A stretch of DNA of 64,000 nucleotides from Orbilia blumenaviensis (GCA_036872755.1 JAVHNS010000004.1:1116001-1180000); one strand, 5' to 3'. Numbered from the stretch's first letter, positions 1-11,545 are shown. Numbers and translations are program-made. Notes: generated from the sequence alone by a model not told the origin.

Positions 1-637
1 TACTGGATCTATAAACACTGAATTCAATACTACTTTTGTAAATTAAACCTAATTTAAGGTCATTTAGTCAACTAATGCAGTATTAGATTTCCAATCTCGG
101 GTTGTCCATATGATATACCAGTCGACTACGGTCACAGATCGAAGCTGCGCTTGTATCAGCTGTGTATGTCGGAAATGATAGGGTTTCAAACCCGAGCGTA
201 TAAGGTCGCCATTGGTATTTTTTCTCTTGATATCAAGAGGAAAAGTCCTAAGACAAATCCATGAATTCAATATAGAATTCTATGTTCGGGGTAGTGCAGT
301 TTTGACATATTAAATCTTCAGCGGTAGCAGCTGTAAAGACGGTCTCGACAAGTTGTAGACGGTTCTAACGTCGGACGAGTATAAAGACTCACGGATCCTT
401 GACGTCACGACCCTAGTGCCAAAGGGAAGTATAGAGCAGTATTTAAAGACTCCAACACGGAGGACTCCTTACATTTAGAACTCTCGAACTACAACCCCTC
501 CCAACATCGCCTTCAACCAAAAGCTTCCTCTCATCACTCCCACCATATCGTCCTCACATCATACATCCAATTTCTCGATTCCTCCCAATTTATAATACCC
601 CCAATCACTCGAGTATTGCAGAAAGAAAACTAGCAAT
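1..637. other. Intergenic; promoter region of the acidic protein gene
   Basis: No coding region is supported here. The left part is AT-rich with scattered stops in all frames. A TATA-like TATTTAA lies at 440-446. It is followed by a pyrimidine-rich tract (about 480-600) and then the ATG at 638, which is the usual layout of a fungal core promoter and leader. Seen in sequence; the promoter role is inferred. Confidence 0.5.
440..446 (+). promoter_or_regulatory. TATA-like box upstream of the acidic protein gene
   Basis: TATTTAA sits about 190 nt before the ATG at 638, with a CT-rich leader between them. This arrangement supports transcription of the short downstream ORF. Confidence 0.35.
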
Positions 638-1150
638 ATGTCAAGCTCGGCGAACAAGCATGGCATCACATATGCCTTTAAAAACGGGCGTGAAACCGGT
701 ATCTCGGAGAAGTCAGTTACCTACATCATCAGAACCCATAACTTTAATAGCAGTAGCCAGACTAATATCAAACATTTTACAAACAGGAACTTAGCCCCTT
801 CTCAAGATGTAAATGAGAGGGAATTGACGGCTTCGGGACCATCAGAGCCCGACGTCCAGGGTTGTGATAACGACGAAGTCGATTATCACCCCTGTGACAT
901 GTACGACGACGAAGAGTACGACGAAGACGGTGAACTCTACATCGAAAACTACGAAGATGATGACGGTGGTTTCGATGACGGCTGCGACGATCGCGGCGAA
1001 TACGAATACGGCGGATATTATGGTTGTGGATATGGCGGTCCCAACTATCACGATTATGGCGACTCCGATGACGACGCGGAGATTTGGTGGGGGTTTGGCT
1101 GTAATGAGGAGGAGGGAGACGATGACTACTATGACGATGGGATGGAATAA
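638..1150 (+). CDS. Small acidic Asp/Glu/Tyr/Gly-rich protein, unknown function
   Basis: A 170-residue single-exon reading frame starting at ATG 638. I do not recognise a family. The first ~75 residues are ordinary and polar, with several Asn/Ser/Thr. From about residue 80 the chain becomes extremely acidic, with runs such as YDDEEYDEDGELY and DDDGGFDDG, then a Tyr/Gly-rich part and another acid tail ending near DDDYYDDGME. No signal peptide or membrane segment is visible. Acidic Asp/Glu tails are common in histone- or basic-protein-binding factors, so a nuclear or chaperone-like role is possible, but nothing specific shows it. The biased codons also keep other frames open, so ORF length alone is weak evidence. 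The TATA-like box and CT-rich leader upstream are what favour a real gene. Confidence 0.5.
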   Translation: MSSSANKHGITYAFKNGRETGISEKSVTYIIRTHNFNSSSQTNIKHFTNRNLAPSQDVNERELTASGPSEPDVQGCDNDEVDYHPCDMYDDEEYDEDGELYIENYEDDDGGFDDGCDDRGEYEYGGYYGCGYGGPNYHDYGDSDDDAEIWWGFGCNEEEGDDDYYDDGME

Positions 1151-1426
1151 ACTCCATCTTATCACGAGATGTCACGGGAATATTACTAGAGGAGGACTTG
1201 AATAGCTGCGAGGACCCCTGACTTCAACGCTGTATCTGTTTTTGGTTGCGTCAAATTATAGCAACATAATATAAGAACTCATCTACGTATGACCATTCCC
1301 TATTGGGAATATTAATGAATTGGAATATTTCAAGTAGTTTACTTCTGAGCATGCAGGTTGGTAAGTAAGATTATTGGTAAACGTCTGCATATGCATATAT
1401 GGAGTAGCATTAGTCTCTTAGTATCA
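1151..1426. other. Intergenic between convergent genes
   Basis: This stretch separates the stop of the acidic protein (+) from the stop of the dioxygenase (-). It probably holds both 3' untranslated regions. No gene or repeat is seen. Confidence 0.5.
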
Positions 1427-2836
1427 TCAATCACTACCCTCTTTTACAAATGGAGTCTCAAAAGGCTTCTCCGCCTGAGGGGTAATCCTTGCGAGATGCC
1501 TTCTTTCCCCAGTCTCCCAATCCAAGATGGAAGAATGCGCTGTAACACGATTCTACGGGTATTTTGTTCCACGTTAGACGCGCGTTCTAGTATAGTGGGG
1601 GATTTCAATAGAGAAAAACTTACATCCCATACAACCACAGTCCCTTTCTTCCACTTTACTCTAACCTGGAAGTCCTGGCCACCTGCAGTGTGGCTATTCA
1701 GGAAGTTTAAGAGCATGTCACTCTCCTCCTTCTTCCATCCGACGATTCCTTTACAAGCTAATTCAACCCATCGTTAGTTCTCAACCTGATGCAGCACTAC
1801 AGATTCAAGACTTCAACTTACATCCTCTAGTAGTGTACAATGCCTTCTCACCAGTCACCGGATGCGTCCTTACGAGCGGATGCTCAACTATCACCGGTTC
1901 TCGCCGGCAAATACCTCTTCGCCCTCCATCCGGTCCTGAGTATTGAGCCTTTAGTCCGTGTAGCCTCTCCTGAAATCCAGGCGAGAGCCTTCTATACGCC
2001 TGAACCTGGTCTGCGAAAATTGTATCACCCCCAGCTTCTGGCAAGTCTAGAATATACATAAACTGTTGAAGCTAATGAGTCTTTGGAGTCCTGTCAATGT
2101 ATGCCAAGGGGTAGTTAAGGGACCTACTGTTGTCCCAGGTGGTTGTTCCTCAGTGATAGTATCCGTGTGAAAACTCACGTGGCTACATCTACCTTTGAAA
2201 AACCTACTCCATGTCTCATCCCCGGCTCCACGATGAACAATATGTATTTGATGATGGTTTGCTGGGGTGGCACTGCTGGGGTGAACGTGTAGTCTACCAA
2301 AATACGAACCAAATTTCAGGGCCTCCTCAATCGGCAGGTCGGCAAAATCCTGATCTCGGAATACAAGAACCTTTCTTTGGGCAGTCAAAAGAGCCAATTG
2401 ATCTTTACCAGCGTCTGAGAGAGAGGAGAGTTGAACACCCGTGATTTTCGTACCAATGGTCGGGTTTATGGGTGTATGTTTGCTGCCAGGTGGATTAAGT
2501 TCAGGAAAGAACGGGTCCGCCCTACTCCCTGGATCTACATGTGTGAATGGGTCCAAAGAAGGGTACTTGTCTGTTGGCCATGTTGGAAGATAGTTTTGAT
2601 ACTATATGCGGCTTAGCAACAGTATATTCGAATTCTCGAACAACGCGATTCCACGGGACGCATCTTACCGTAGCTGGTGGCCAATTTTCACTACCATTTG
2701 TCTCCACATCATGGTTATACGCTTTCGGCCCCGGGATCGGAATTCTTGGAATTCCAGCGGCAGCGTTTGGTGTCAGTTTCTGCGGCACCGCGCCATTCGT
2801 TGCATGTGCACCCGATGTTTGACTTTCCGATGCCAT
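1427..2836 (-). CDS. TauD/TfdA-family Fe(II)/2-oxoglutarate dioxygenase
   Basis: Five exons on the minus strand (2836-2669, 2565-2128, 2062-1822, 1757-1624, 1552-1427) join in frame to 368 residues, the usual size of fungal alpha-ketoglutarate-dependent sulfonate/taurine dioxygenases. Introns are 64-103 nt with GT..AG ends. Family landmarks run in order: HVDPGSRADP (about residue 65), IGTKITGVQLSSL, VLVFRDQDF, the iron-binding His189-Thr-Asp191 (in SFHTDTITEEQPPGTT), DLPEAGGDTIFADQ, PVIVEHPLVRTHPVTGEKALY, then the distal iron ligand His333 (TAHSS) and an Arg-rich 2-oxoglutarate-binding segment ending RRHLARITPQAEKPFETP. All catalytic residues are present, so it should be active. The family releases sulfite from organic sulfonates or acts on related small acids; the substrate here is not determinable. 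The start is ATG 2836; the codon four triplets upstream is GTG, not ATG. The segment between ALY and GIVGWKKEES is unusual for the family. Confidence 0.9.
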
Positions 2837-4686
2837 TGTTCCGATCACTATCTCCTGACCCAGCCTTCCTGAATATTCGATGTATCCTCCTAACAGTATA
2901 AACGCACACGGGTCTTCCCGATGTATTATCGCTCAAAGTGGAGATATCATGACATGATGCGAATATTCGCGAACTCGGAGGTTCCGGCCTCTTATAAACC
3001 CAACGCATGGGGAAAAAATACAACAATTTGCGGGGACTGCAGCAGGGGTCCTGGTCGGGATATCGGGTATCTTCGATTGACGAAGGTGGAGAATGTATCA
3101 CAGAAGAATGCACGGAACGGACCGAAGAACCGGGCCAATCATATTACCAAAGTTTGAATTTGCCTATAATCATTACCCGCTTGAAAGGGCGGCGGATCTA
3201 ACCAGCGGGCAAACTCGTAGAGCAGCTCGATTTTTGTCATATTAGATGGCTCAGTCAAATAGGTAAGTATAAGTAAGTATAGGGGCCTACTCTCCTGATA
3301 GTGACTATGTGCATCGATATTAATCTCTAAGTAAATCTCGACAAGCTCTACTCGTTCTTCTTCTTCTTTTCTCTCTCTTCCTTTTTTAATTTTTTTATAG
3401 GACATCGGTCTCCAGGGTTGAAAATGGAGGCTTCAACGTTTAAGAAGCCGGAAGGTTAGACATCATCATATCCAAAGCTTCTTAGCCCGACTTAAAAAAT
3501 ATCTGGTTGTAACATTACAATGCCAATTCCAACTTTGAACAAAGCGAATTTTTGCATTTATGCCTCTAGAAGTGCAGTCGTGACAAACTGTCGAGAAAAT
3601 AGGCCTTCATGAATTAATCGGGTGCAGCGGCTCCACCGGCCTGACTGGCTAATACACCGGTTCTAATATCTTGATAAACACGACCCAGGACCACGGGTGC
3701 CTTAGTGTTGTCGTGTGCTTCCAAAAGGTTCTCCGTGGTGAAGCTTCGGTGGTTGCATGAGGCTGGCTCCGAGACTAACTGGGTATCAGATAATTTTGAA
3801 TAGCACTCATGTATTAAGCTTATTTTTGGGAAAATAGCTAAAAGTGCATTTCGCCAATATTAATCCGAGACTGTGGCCAACATGTGCAAAATATAGATGA
3901 TAAATTTCCCGTTGTTCTGACGCTCACATGGGATCCGAGACTGGGATCTGAATGATGATCGGCGCATAGAAATGCAACAATTGACTTGTGTTGTCGTTGA
4001 CCAGCCTACATCTGCTCACAGACTTGTCCCGTCGGTGACAAAGAACATGGTATGCAAAAATATATACCCAGCTTATAAGGAGACAAGTAGGGTGTCCGCT
4101 TCGTTGAGGCTGATTTATGAGACCAGCGGGGTGTGAGAATTGCCTGACTTACATGTTTACATATACGGGTTACTTCGCTATACATCACAATTGTAGTGCT
4201 GTGTTGAGTCAACCTCTCCTGTGGCTAGCTCCGATAGTATACTAGGAGCAGCCAGCCCGCGGTTTGAAGCATGCGCCTGCGCATGAAGTCAGTGTGTCTC
4301 TTTCGACTCTTGAGCTCCTCTAACCCTGCGCTGGTGGCCGGCAATGTATCCACACAATCGCACAACGATGTTCACAGACTGGGCTAAAATAAGAAAACTT
4401 AGCGTGGGTTTCATAGATATTCATAATTAACTACGGTGTATAAAACGTACATATATTAGTATATTCATGGAAACGGGTATATTCCCGCAATGATAGCACT
4501 TCTATGTACCAATCTATGTACGCATCTAAAACTGCACCCAGGCTCCCCGGTTTGTCGAGAAAAGCGTAGGCAACGACTCGAGTGCTAGCTCGGCCTATTG
4601 CTCCAGCCCTCTAGATAATAATGATAAGAGCAGCAAGCATGCTCCATAATACGTACGAAAAGCCTGAGACATCCAAACCCAAAAAC
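2837..4686. other. Intergenic region between divergent genes
   Basis: This ~1.85 kb region carries the promoter of the dioxygenase (-) on its left and of the Ser/Thr-rich secreted protein (+) on its right. A short AAGTAT-type microsatellite lies near 3263-3285, and a T/C-rich tract at 3355-3400. Short ORFs here show no recognisable protein features. No gene is supported. Confidence 0.5.
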
Positions 4687-6672
4687 ATGAGCTCGTTTTT
4701 ACGAACCGCAACTATCATTATTACCAGCTTCGGATGTATCGATTACGCCAGAGCCCAAGGGTCTAATCAAACAACCCTCACGATCTACGAAACAGTACAA
4801 AATACCAATACAATCACTTCAATCATCGCCGATTGTGAAACTTGGACTAGACTGCCGCAATGCGACCAAGTGACATGGCCCATCATAGCTTCTAATACTT
4901 CAACGAGCGCCAGCGCAATAATTCCGATTTCTTCAAGCACCGTATCTACTCCCGCAACAACCTCTATCAGTGCTCCTCAGGGTGGTTTTGTTCTGGAAGA
5001 TTCATTGTTTAGCCTTTACTTTCAATTTGACGATGATACAGGAAGGGCTGTTTTGGCAGACCCCGGACAAGATCGTCTAGTGGCGTTGAGTCTTGAAGAG
5101 AATGACGAGAACCTCCTGCAGAACTATCGCGATCCCTCGGAGATCGTGTTTGCGAGATACAATGCGTCAGAAAATTCGCTACTAGGTCTGGAATCAACAT
5201 ACATTTTATCGACGCTTCGGGAGATTCGGTACACAGCAGACAAGAATCGCGAGCTACAGGACTCCGATTATGTCGGGGAATGGGTATGGAATACGGAAAC
5301 CGGCCAGGTTGAGCTTTATCAGAACGGGAAGAGGTGGTTAATATACAAAATAATAAACACTACGGGTTCACCGATATTACCTAACCGAGGCCTCACAAAG
5401 CGTGGGGGCTTTTACAATCTATATCTATTACCTGCTGATATCGCAGTATCACAGGATAGTGTATTACAAAGAGCAGAATTTGCTGCGAACAACGCTAATA
5501 GATATGACACCTCCGGATTTTCCTCACTTAAGACAACGTCAACCTTAGCATCTCTATCAGTATCGGCATCGACGTCGACATCGTTTTCTAAAACAGGAAC
5601 AGCCACTATAAGTCCAACAGGCGGAAATCCTTCGACTTCTATCTCCAGTTCAGTGTCTGGTAGTACCTCCACTACAGTTCCAGATGCATATGATCTCATT
5701 ACTTCCCTCAGCCTCGAGGGTTACTGTACCTCATTACTTTCATATGCGAGTCCGATTACAACCACCACCTCAATTTCCACGAGCATCAGCACATCCTACT
5801 ACGCGTTATTCACGGGACCTTCAACGACCTCCACATCTACTAAAACGGTCGGGGACACCACTACCACGGTATTTGTGACAAATACTATGACTGCTAGAAG
5901 GGCACAGCGGGACCTTGACGCCGGAGAAAGGTCTCCAGAAGACGAGCTTACTAGCTATCCAAGCAATTCTATAATTTCAGCATGTTCCAGAGCTGTGGTC
6001 TCGCCAACAGGAATGACCACTGATGTCATACTCAGCACGGACTTTTCATACGTGAGCGAACCTACATCGTCTACGATCAAATCCGGGGTAGCAAACGATA
6101 CCACCAGTTCCATAGTCCCAATCTTTACGGAAACAATAGCAGCAATAGGTGCCTACAAACTCGTCCATAGTGATCTCTCGGATCACTCGGGTACCTACTA
6201 TGGGCAGTATCTCACAGGGATATACGACAATACTCCAGGATACACGAAAGCCAGTCTGACTAGGCCCGAATTAAACTGGATGCTCTTATATTTTGAAACA
6301 GTTGGCTCCTATGCCCTTGTTAGGAGATACTCATATGGGGATCAGTCCATTCAAGCTATATTAACATGGGCCGGAGAGGGGGATTTCGAAAGCATAACCG
6401 ACGTTGCTCTATATGAATTCCCCCTCGATAATTTTCTTAGTCAAGCTGACCGCCACGCAGTCTATTTCCACCTCAACTCCACCACACTGGTTTTAACACC
6501 CGATAACCAAAATAACCCTACTTCTGATCCTGTTTTTTATATATGCAGTGACTCAATGCTGATATTTTTCGTTGACGAAACTAAGATAACGACTCTCGAT
6601 GGCTACGATGAATTCGCGGCGAATGAGTTTTGTGTTAATACTGGCCTGACGGCGGTTCAAGGCGGCTTTTAA
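4687..6672 (+). CDS. Large secreted Ser/Thr-rich protein, unknown function
   Basis: One uninterrupted frame. An in-frame ATG exists at 4621, but ATG 4687 starts a clean secretion signal (MSSFLRTATIIITSFGCIDYARAQ, shown in two parts: basic start, then a hydrophobic core from residue ~6), giving 661 residues. After the signal come a short Cys-containing segment (TSIIADCETWTRLPQCDQ), a Ser/Thr stretch, a folded-looking region from GGFVLEDSLFSLYFQFDDD to about residue 275, a long Ser/Thr-rich linker (likely O-glycosylated), and a second folded-looking C-terminal region (about 500-661) with two Cys. Possible Kex2 sites occur (LTKRG, ARRAQRD). It lacks a GPI-type tail, so it is probably secreted or wall-associated. 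I cannot assign a family. The lack of introns over 2 kb is slightly unusual among its neighbours. Confidence 0.75.
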   Translation: MSSFLRTATIIITSFGCIDYARAQGSNQTTLTIYETVQNTNTITSIIADCETWTRLPQCDQVTWPIIASNTSTSASAIIPISSSTVSTPATTSISAPQGGFVLEDSLFSLYFQFDDDTGRAVLADPGQDRLVALSLEENDENLLQNYRDPSEIVFARYNASENSLLGLESTYILSTLREIRYTADKNRELQDSDYVGEWVWNTETGQVELYQNGKRWLIYKIINTTGSPILPNRGLTKRGGFYNLYLLPADIAVSQDSVLQRAEFAANNANRYDTSGFSSLKTTSTLASLSVSASTSTSFSKTGTATISPTGGNPSTSISSSVSGSTSTTVPDAYDLITSLSLEGYCTSLLSYASPITTTTSISTSISTSYYALFTGPSTTSTSTKTVGDTTTTVFVTNTMTARRAQRDLDAGERSPEDELTSYPSNSIISACSRAVVSPTGMTTDVILSTDFSYVSEPTSSTIKSGVANDTTSSIVPIFTETIAAIGAYKLVHSDLSDHSGTYYGQYLTGIYDNTPGYTKASLTRPELNWMLLYFETVGSYALVRRYSYGDQSIQAILTWAGEGDFESITDVALYEFPLDNFLSQADRHAVYFHLNSTTLVLTPDNQNNPTSDPVFYICSDSMLIFFVDETKITTLDGYDEFAANEFCVNTGLTAVQGGF

Positions 6673-7526
6673 GGGGGATTGCTAATTCGGTCTCATAACC
6701 CAGTTTCTAGGTAGTCCTTGGATTTCATTCGTTATTTCGATGTGGGCTACTACTTCGGGAGAGGCGGCAAACCTACAGTGTAGTAGTTCACCCAAAATAC
6801 ATTTTCTATTATTTACCAGTTTTTAGTTTATTTTATTACTATAGATGCATAGTTAATACGTACCCAGGTATATATGGTCACATATGCTTTGTTTAAATTT
6901 TATATTTATGTACGACGAATCCGAAAATGTATCAATCGATTAAAGCACAGAATTATATTTTTTTTAACTTTACATAGTACACCCCGTACCTCTAAGGCTT
7001 CGAAGCCACTGGCACCTGTATCTAGTGTACGCTATGGCAGATTTCGGGTAAATGACATATCCCAACGATCGAATACTCCTGATCATTTGCGTAATCATAC
7101 CAGATTTCTACGGAATAGACCACGGCGTATATGTAGCGGCAAATTTTACCTAAGTTTCGCAACTCTCTATGGTCACTAGTCGATCTTATTCCCCCTTCTG
7201 CGATAGTAGCGCGATATAGCCAAGGCGAACGCGTGGGCCTTATATATCAAGTACAAATTCCAATTCCAAGAATCACATTGCGCAAACTTTGGGTCTGTAC
7301 TAACAGATGGCCATATATGCCATCGAACTAATATAAAGGCCAATACAATCGAATGCTAATGGATTATAATTAACATATTTTAGGGAGGAAACGGCGCTTA
7401 GATTGCTATAGGTATGTTATATATCCCCAGCATCGAGAAACTCCATGAAACCTTCCAAAATTCACTGTTAGCACCCTGAGCCTTCGATATTGTGGCAAAA
7501 ATTTACGACTCTTGTACAGTCCGACG
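6673..7526. other. AT-rich intergenic region
   Basis: An AT-rich spacer after the Ser/Thr-rich protein gene. It contains T/A homopolymer runs and no supportable gene; the one ~100-codon frame here has a basic, low-complexity translation typical of chance. Confidence 0.5.
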
Positions 7527-7760
7527 ATGTCCATGCAACAATCGACACTCACGCTACATGCGCTTTTGTACTTTTCGTTAGTTTATTTCAGCCTTGCCGT
7601 TGTTCTGCGTGTACTCGCCAAGCCATCTAGTCTGATTGCGCGTCCGGCGATTTGCAGTATTGTCCCAGTTATCCCAGGCCTAAATAATGTTTATATTCCA
7701 TCCCATGCTCCTCTAAGAGTCGAAAGCATTTCATATCCTCAAGTATCTCCAAAAAATTGA
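7527..7760 (+). CDS. Possible small membrane peptide just upstream of the F-box gene
   Basis: A 77-residue frame from ATG 7527 (a second ATG is at 7533) ending only 19 nt before the F-box-like gene's ATG at 7780. The translation has one strongly hydrophobic segment (about residues 9-30, with LLYFSLVYFSLAVVL) followed by a Pro-rich tail. No family is recognised. It could be an independent short protein, an upstream ORF in the leader of the F-box mRNA, or chance. The tight spacing makes it worth recording, but the evidence is weak. Confidence 0.25.
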   Translation: MSMQQSTLTLHALLYFSLVYFSLAVVLRVLAKPSSLIARPAICSIVPVIPGLNNVYIPSHAPLRVESISYPQVSPKN

Positions 7761-7779
7761 TAACAAACGAAATAAAAGA

Positions 7780-9314
7780 ATGGATTTCCTACCTCTCGAA
7801 CTCCTGAGCGAGATCGCCAACCAAAAAGTCCTATCGAACAAGGACCTCACTAGCTTCGCCCGCGTCAACCATCGCTTTCATGATGCCGCCTGTACGCGCT
7901 TATATCGCTCCGGAGAGCTGTCCTACGTTGGAGTAACCAACAAGGACATCGTAAAAGTAAATTCCTACGAAAAGAATGGGAAATTCGTTCGGTACGTGTG
8001 ACTTGTTTATGTACCCCTTAGCTTAGCCGTACACACGGAAAAAATGTAACATTTACAACACATGTTCATTGTATCCATGTTCACAAACCCATCTTTCCGG
8101 TTACGAGATTGTATTTTTCTAGGCCCCTTTTGCTGGTATCATGCGTCATGACTGTCTACCGTAAAACCTCCGCCATTAATCGAGATATTATTGCCAAGTA
8201 ATCATATTAACTCTTCCGTACGATCGTATATTAGCATCATAAAACTAAATCTGTTCTCCCTCCCCACCTCTACAATCTCAATCCCCACCGCCATCTTCCC
8301 CTTCCTGACAGCTTTCATAAACCTCCACCGAATCCACATAACCGACTCCGCCTCCCTAGACTGGTCCTCCTTCCTCCATGTCCTCGCAATAATAATAACC
8401 ACCCACCCATACCTCAAAATCCTCGAGGTCCAACGAACCCTCATCAGCGCCGACGGCCGCTCAGATATCTCACAACCCCTCTCACTCATAGAATCACATA
8501 AATCCAACAAGGGTACATTCGCAAAACTCGATGTTTTCATTCTAAGGTTATCGAAAAAGGACCATCCGGGTTTAATTTCCAGAGCGGCGTTGAATAATTT
8601 GATTTCTATACTGTTGCCGTCTACGCGTTCCGCCAGAGCGTTTACTTACTCTTCTGATTCACATGAGTCTTCGGATATTGATCTGAAGGATCCGGTTACT
8701 AAGAGGGATTATGAGGCTGCAGCGTGGGAATGGGATAATCTTGAGGAATTGACGCTGAAGCTCGTACCGCGGCTTCTGCCAACGGGAGGGGCGGATGTAA
8801 TTGGTACACCGAACCCAAACTGGAGTTACTACTTGAGCATTCAACGGGACCTGCGCAATGTCAAGAGGTTGGCTATCAAAACCGGTATTGATGAGCTGTT
8901 GGCACAAGGGTCTGGAATAGTAAGTGAATGCAACGAGCAATCCAACATCATCTTCATCTCATCCGATTCTTCTCCAATCCTCAAGCATTTAAATTCAGTG
9001 AGCTGAGTTCGTGCTTACTAATGTACGTGAATATCTAGTTCATCGGGGGACTTGATGTAATGCCACAACTAACTTCTCTGAGGATATCCAACACTGGGAG
9101 GTACCTGGACTGGGACACAAAACATAACCCAAAACACCCATTCTTCACTCTCGCACAGAGACTGCCGAACTTGAAATACATTGAGCAGACAGATTCATAC
9201 TATCTTACCAGAGCCATCCAGTCTCTAAAAGTGTTCAGAGGCGAGGGCCATAGCGTCGACTTCGGGTATGTGGTTTCTGATAGACCATGGATCAGTTACG
9301 ACTGGGAATATTAG
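7780..9314 (+). CDS. F-box-like protein with leucine-rich C-terminal part
   Basis: Three exons (7780-7991, 8199-8919, 9039-9314) join in frame to 402 residues. Introns 7992-8198 and 8920-9038 have GTACGT/GTAAGT donors. The N-terminus MDFLPLELLSEIANQ, then LTSFARVNHRFHDAACTRLY, matches the fungal F-box pattern (LPxELLxxIaxxL...dLxxlaqvnrrfhdla...lY). This is the segment that docks to Skp1 in SCF ubiquitin ligases. The rest has spaced hydrophobic/Leu motifs (LHRIHITDS, LKILEVQRT, LEELTLKLVPRLL, VKRLAIKTG, LTSLRISNTG) typical of the irregular leucine-rich regions that bind substrate in fungal F-box proteins. The target is unknown. Exon 2 is preceded by a long 207-nt intron compared with other genes in this window. 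Confidence 0.75.
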
Positions 9315-9891
9315 GGTTACACAGAAATACGGAAAGTTAAAAGATAAACCCCATCTCAGGCTTCTGTATACCTAAAGTTGTATTGAAAGTCGAAGGAAAC
9401 CGTAGTTAAATGCATCTTTACGAAGGATAATTCGATTGATAACGTTCAATTCATTAAATTTTTTATGTCATTCCGGTCCTATTTGGTACAAATAAGAAAT
9501 AGGAGGGCACTCCTTTGTTTCCCACTCCTTTTCCAGAAAGTGTTAAAGTAGGAGTCGGAGTAACGATAGAATAATAAGAAAAAAAGAACAACCCATAAAT
9601 CCCATTCCTCCACGAGTAAAAGTTATGGAATAGTGTCGTTTCCCCATCCTGCAATTCTCTCCCCTTTTTACTTTTCGATGGAATATTTTCGCCAGCGAAC
9701 CAACGAATAAGGCCCATCATAAAAAGAAAGAGCATACAATTAAGGAAGCGTTGGGACGTTAATTATTAACATCACTTATAAGTAAAAACATAAGGAAAGG
9801 AAAAGAAAAAGCAGTTATTAGAATGGAAAACCCGCGCGCCATGAGACGACAGCAAAAGATGTCAAAAAGCACGATCTAGAGTGTCGAATCT
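9315..9891. other. Intergenic between convergent genes
   Basis: This holds the 3' flanks of the F-box gene (+) and the sugar transporter (-). It is A/T- and purine-rich around 9460-9810. A ~90-codon minus-strand frame at 9463-9735 has no recognisable content and is not called. Confidence 0.5.
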
Positions 9892-11545
9892 TTAGACCTT
9901 CTCGGTACCAGTTTGGCTTCCGCGTCTGACATCGTCGATGTGAGTGGCAGTACCACCGGACTTGTCGGTCATTCCCATTTGGTTCGCGAAGGTGCTGTGT
10001 GGAACCTGTAAATTTTCTGTTAGCAGTTATATCATAATATCGGAAATTTTCAAACCAACTTACCCATTTAGCAGACTCGCGTGGAGTGGATTCTTCCAAC
10101 ATCTTATCGACCTGCTCGAGAGAAAGACCCTTGGTTTCTGGGACGAAGAAGTAGGCGAAGAGGAGAGCGAGGCAGCAGGTAGATCCCCAAACGAAGAAGA
10201 CCTTGGATCCGAGGTTACCCTCATCAGGGTCGACAATGTATGGAGTGATGTATCCGATGACGAAGTTCCAGAGCCAGTTGGACGCGGTAGCAATGGCAAC
10301 ACCCTTGGCACGAATTGGCAATGGGTAGATTTCTCCGATAAGAACCCAAGCGCCAGGACCCCAGGTAGTAGCGAAGCCGAAGATGTAGATACAGACGAAA
10401 ACAATCAAAGTGGTGGAGGCGGCCTTGGATCCAGGGAGCGCAGTGCCGACAGCGGCAATGATGAACTCGCAGACAATCATAAGGCAGGCACCGTAGATAA
10501 GGAGGGTACGACGACCGAGTCTCTCGATAGCCCAGAAGGAAACTGGGGTTGTGACGACGTTGACGACGTTAGTGATAACCTGAATGGTGAACGCATTCTT
10601 GATACCAGACTGTTGGAAAAAGGTGGTTCCGTAGTAGAAGATGAAGTTGACACCGGTCCATTGCTGCATCATCTGGAGGAAGAAACCAATGAAGATACGA
10701 CGGAAGTTACCAGAGCGGTTGCTCCATCCACCACGGAAAACATCAACCCATCCGGCAGAAGAGATTTGCATTTCGTATTCGTAGTTGGCCTGGATCTCAG
10801 CCAATTCGGCAACGACATACTCGGAATCGGCAGGGTGTCCACGAACACGAGCGAGGGAAGCGGCAGCCTTGTCGAGTTCTCCCTTCTTGACCCAGTAACG
10901 AGGAGATTCTGGAAGGAAGAAAAGACCAGTACCAAGGATGATAGCCCAGAGCATCTGAATAGCAATTGGAATACGGTAAGAACCAGTGTCATCACGATGC
11001 TGGGTGGCATAGTTGACGCAGGCGGCAAGGAAGATACCGAGGGTGATGGCGAATTGGTAACCAGAGACGATAGCACCACGGACGGCCTTTGGAGCAATTT
11101 CGGACATGTAGAGAATGACGACGGCAGAAACGATACCAACACCGAATCCAGCGACGACACGACCAGCGATGAGGAGACCGAGAGCAGTAGAGGCGACCTG
11201 GAGGATGACACCGACAATGAAGATACCACAAGCAGCAATGATAGCGAGACGACGACCAACCCAATCAGCGAAACCACCTCCGAAGAGAGCACCGAAGAAA
11301 GTACCAGCCGAAAGAATAGAAGTGGTCAAAGATTTTTGCCAGGTTGTAATGTTGTATCCACTCTCATCGATGTCCATGGAGACGGGACCTCCAAACTGAC
11401 GTTTGAAGAAAGTCATACCAAGGACACCAGAGATGTAACCGGAGTCATATCCAAAGAGAATACCACCAAAGGCAGCGAAGGCACAGAGCAGGTAAGCTCT
11501 GACCGTGATGGGGGCCTCAACTCGGCCGATTGGAGCGTCCGACAT
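9892..11545 (-). CDS. MFS monosaccharide (hexose-type) transporter
   Basis: Two exons (11545-10064 and 10005-9892, intron of 58 nt) give 531 residues, the normal length of fungal sugar porters. Twelve hydrophobic segments are evident. Family signatures: GYDSGYISGVLGM in helix 1, DWVGRR and the related RLGRR loops, RVVAGFGVGIVSAVV, PESPRYWVKKG at the end of the first half, QQWTGVNFIFYYGT in helix 7, and PETKGLSLEQVDKMLEE after helix 12. Splicing the last intron replaces an out-of-frame tail with a short polar cytosolic C-terminus beginning VPHSTFANQMGM, also seen in related fungal transporters. It should import glucose or similar monosaccharides by proton symport at the plasma membrane; exact specificity is not readable. 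The coding strand shows strongly biased, C-ending codons, suggesting high expression. The leader has an intron and an upstream ORF (separate entries). Confidence 0.95.

Noticed and set aside
1358..1777. 139-codon plus-strand frame
   Set aside because: It is antisense to the last two exons of the dioxygenase, which has clear family motifs; the plus-strand translation has none.
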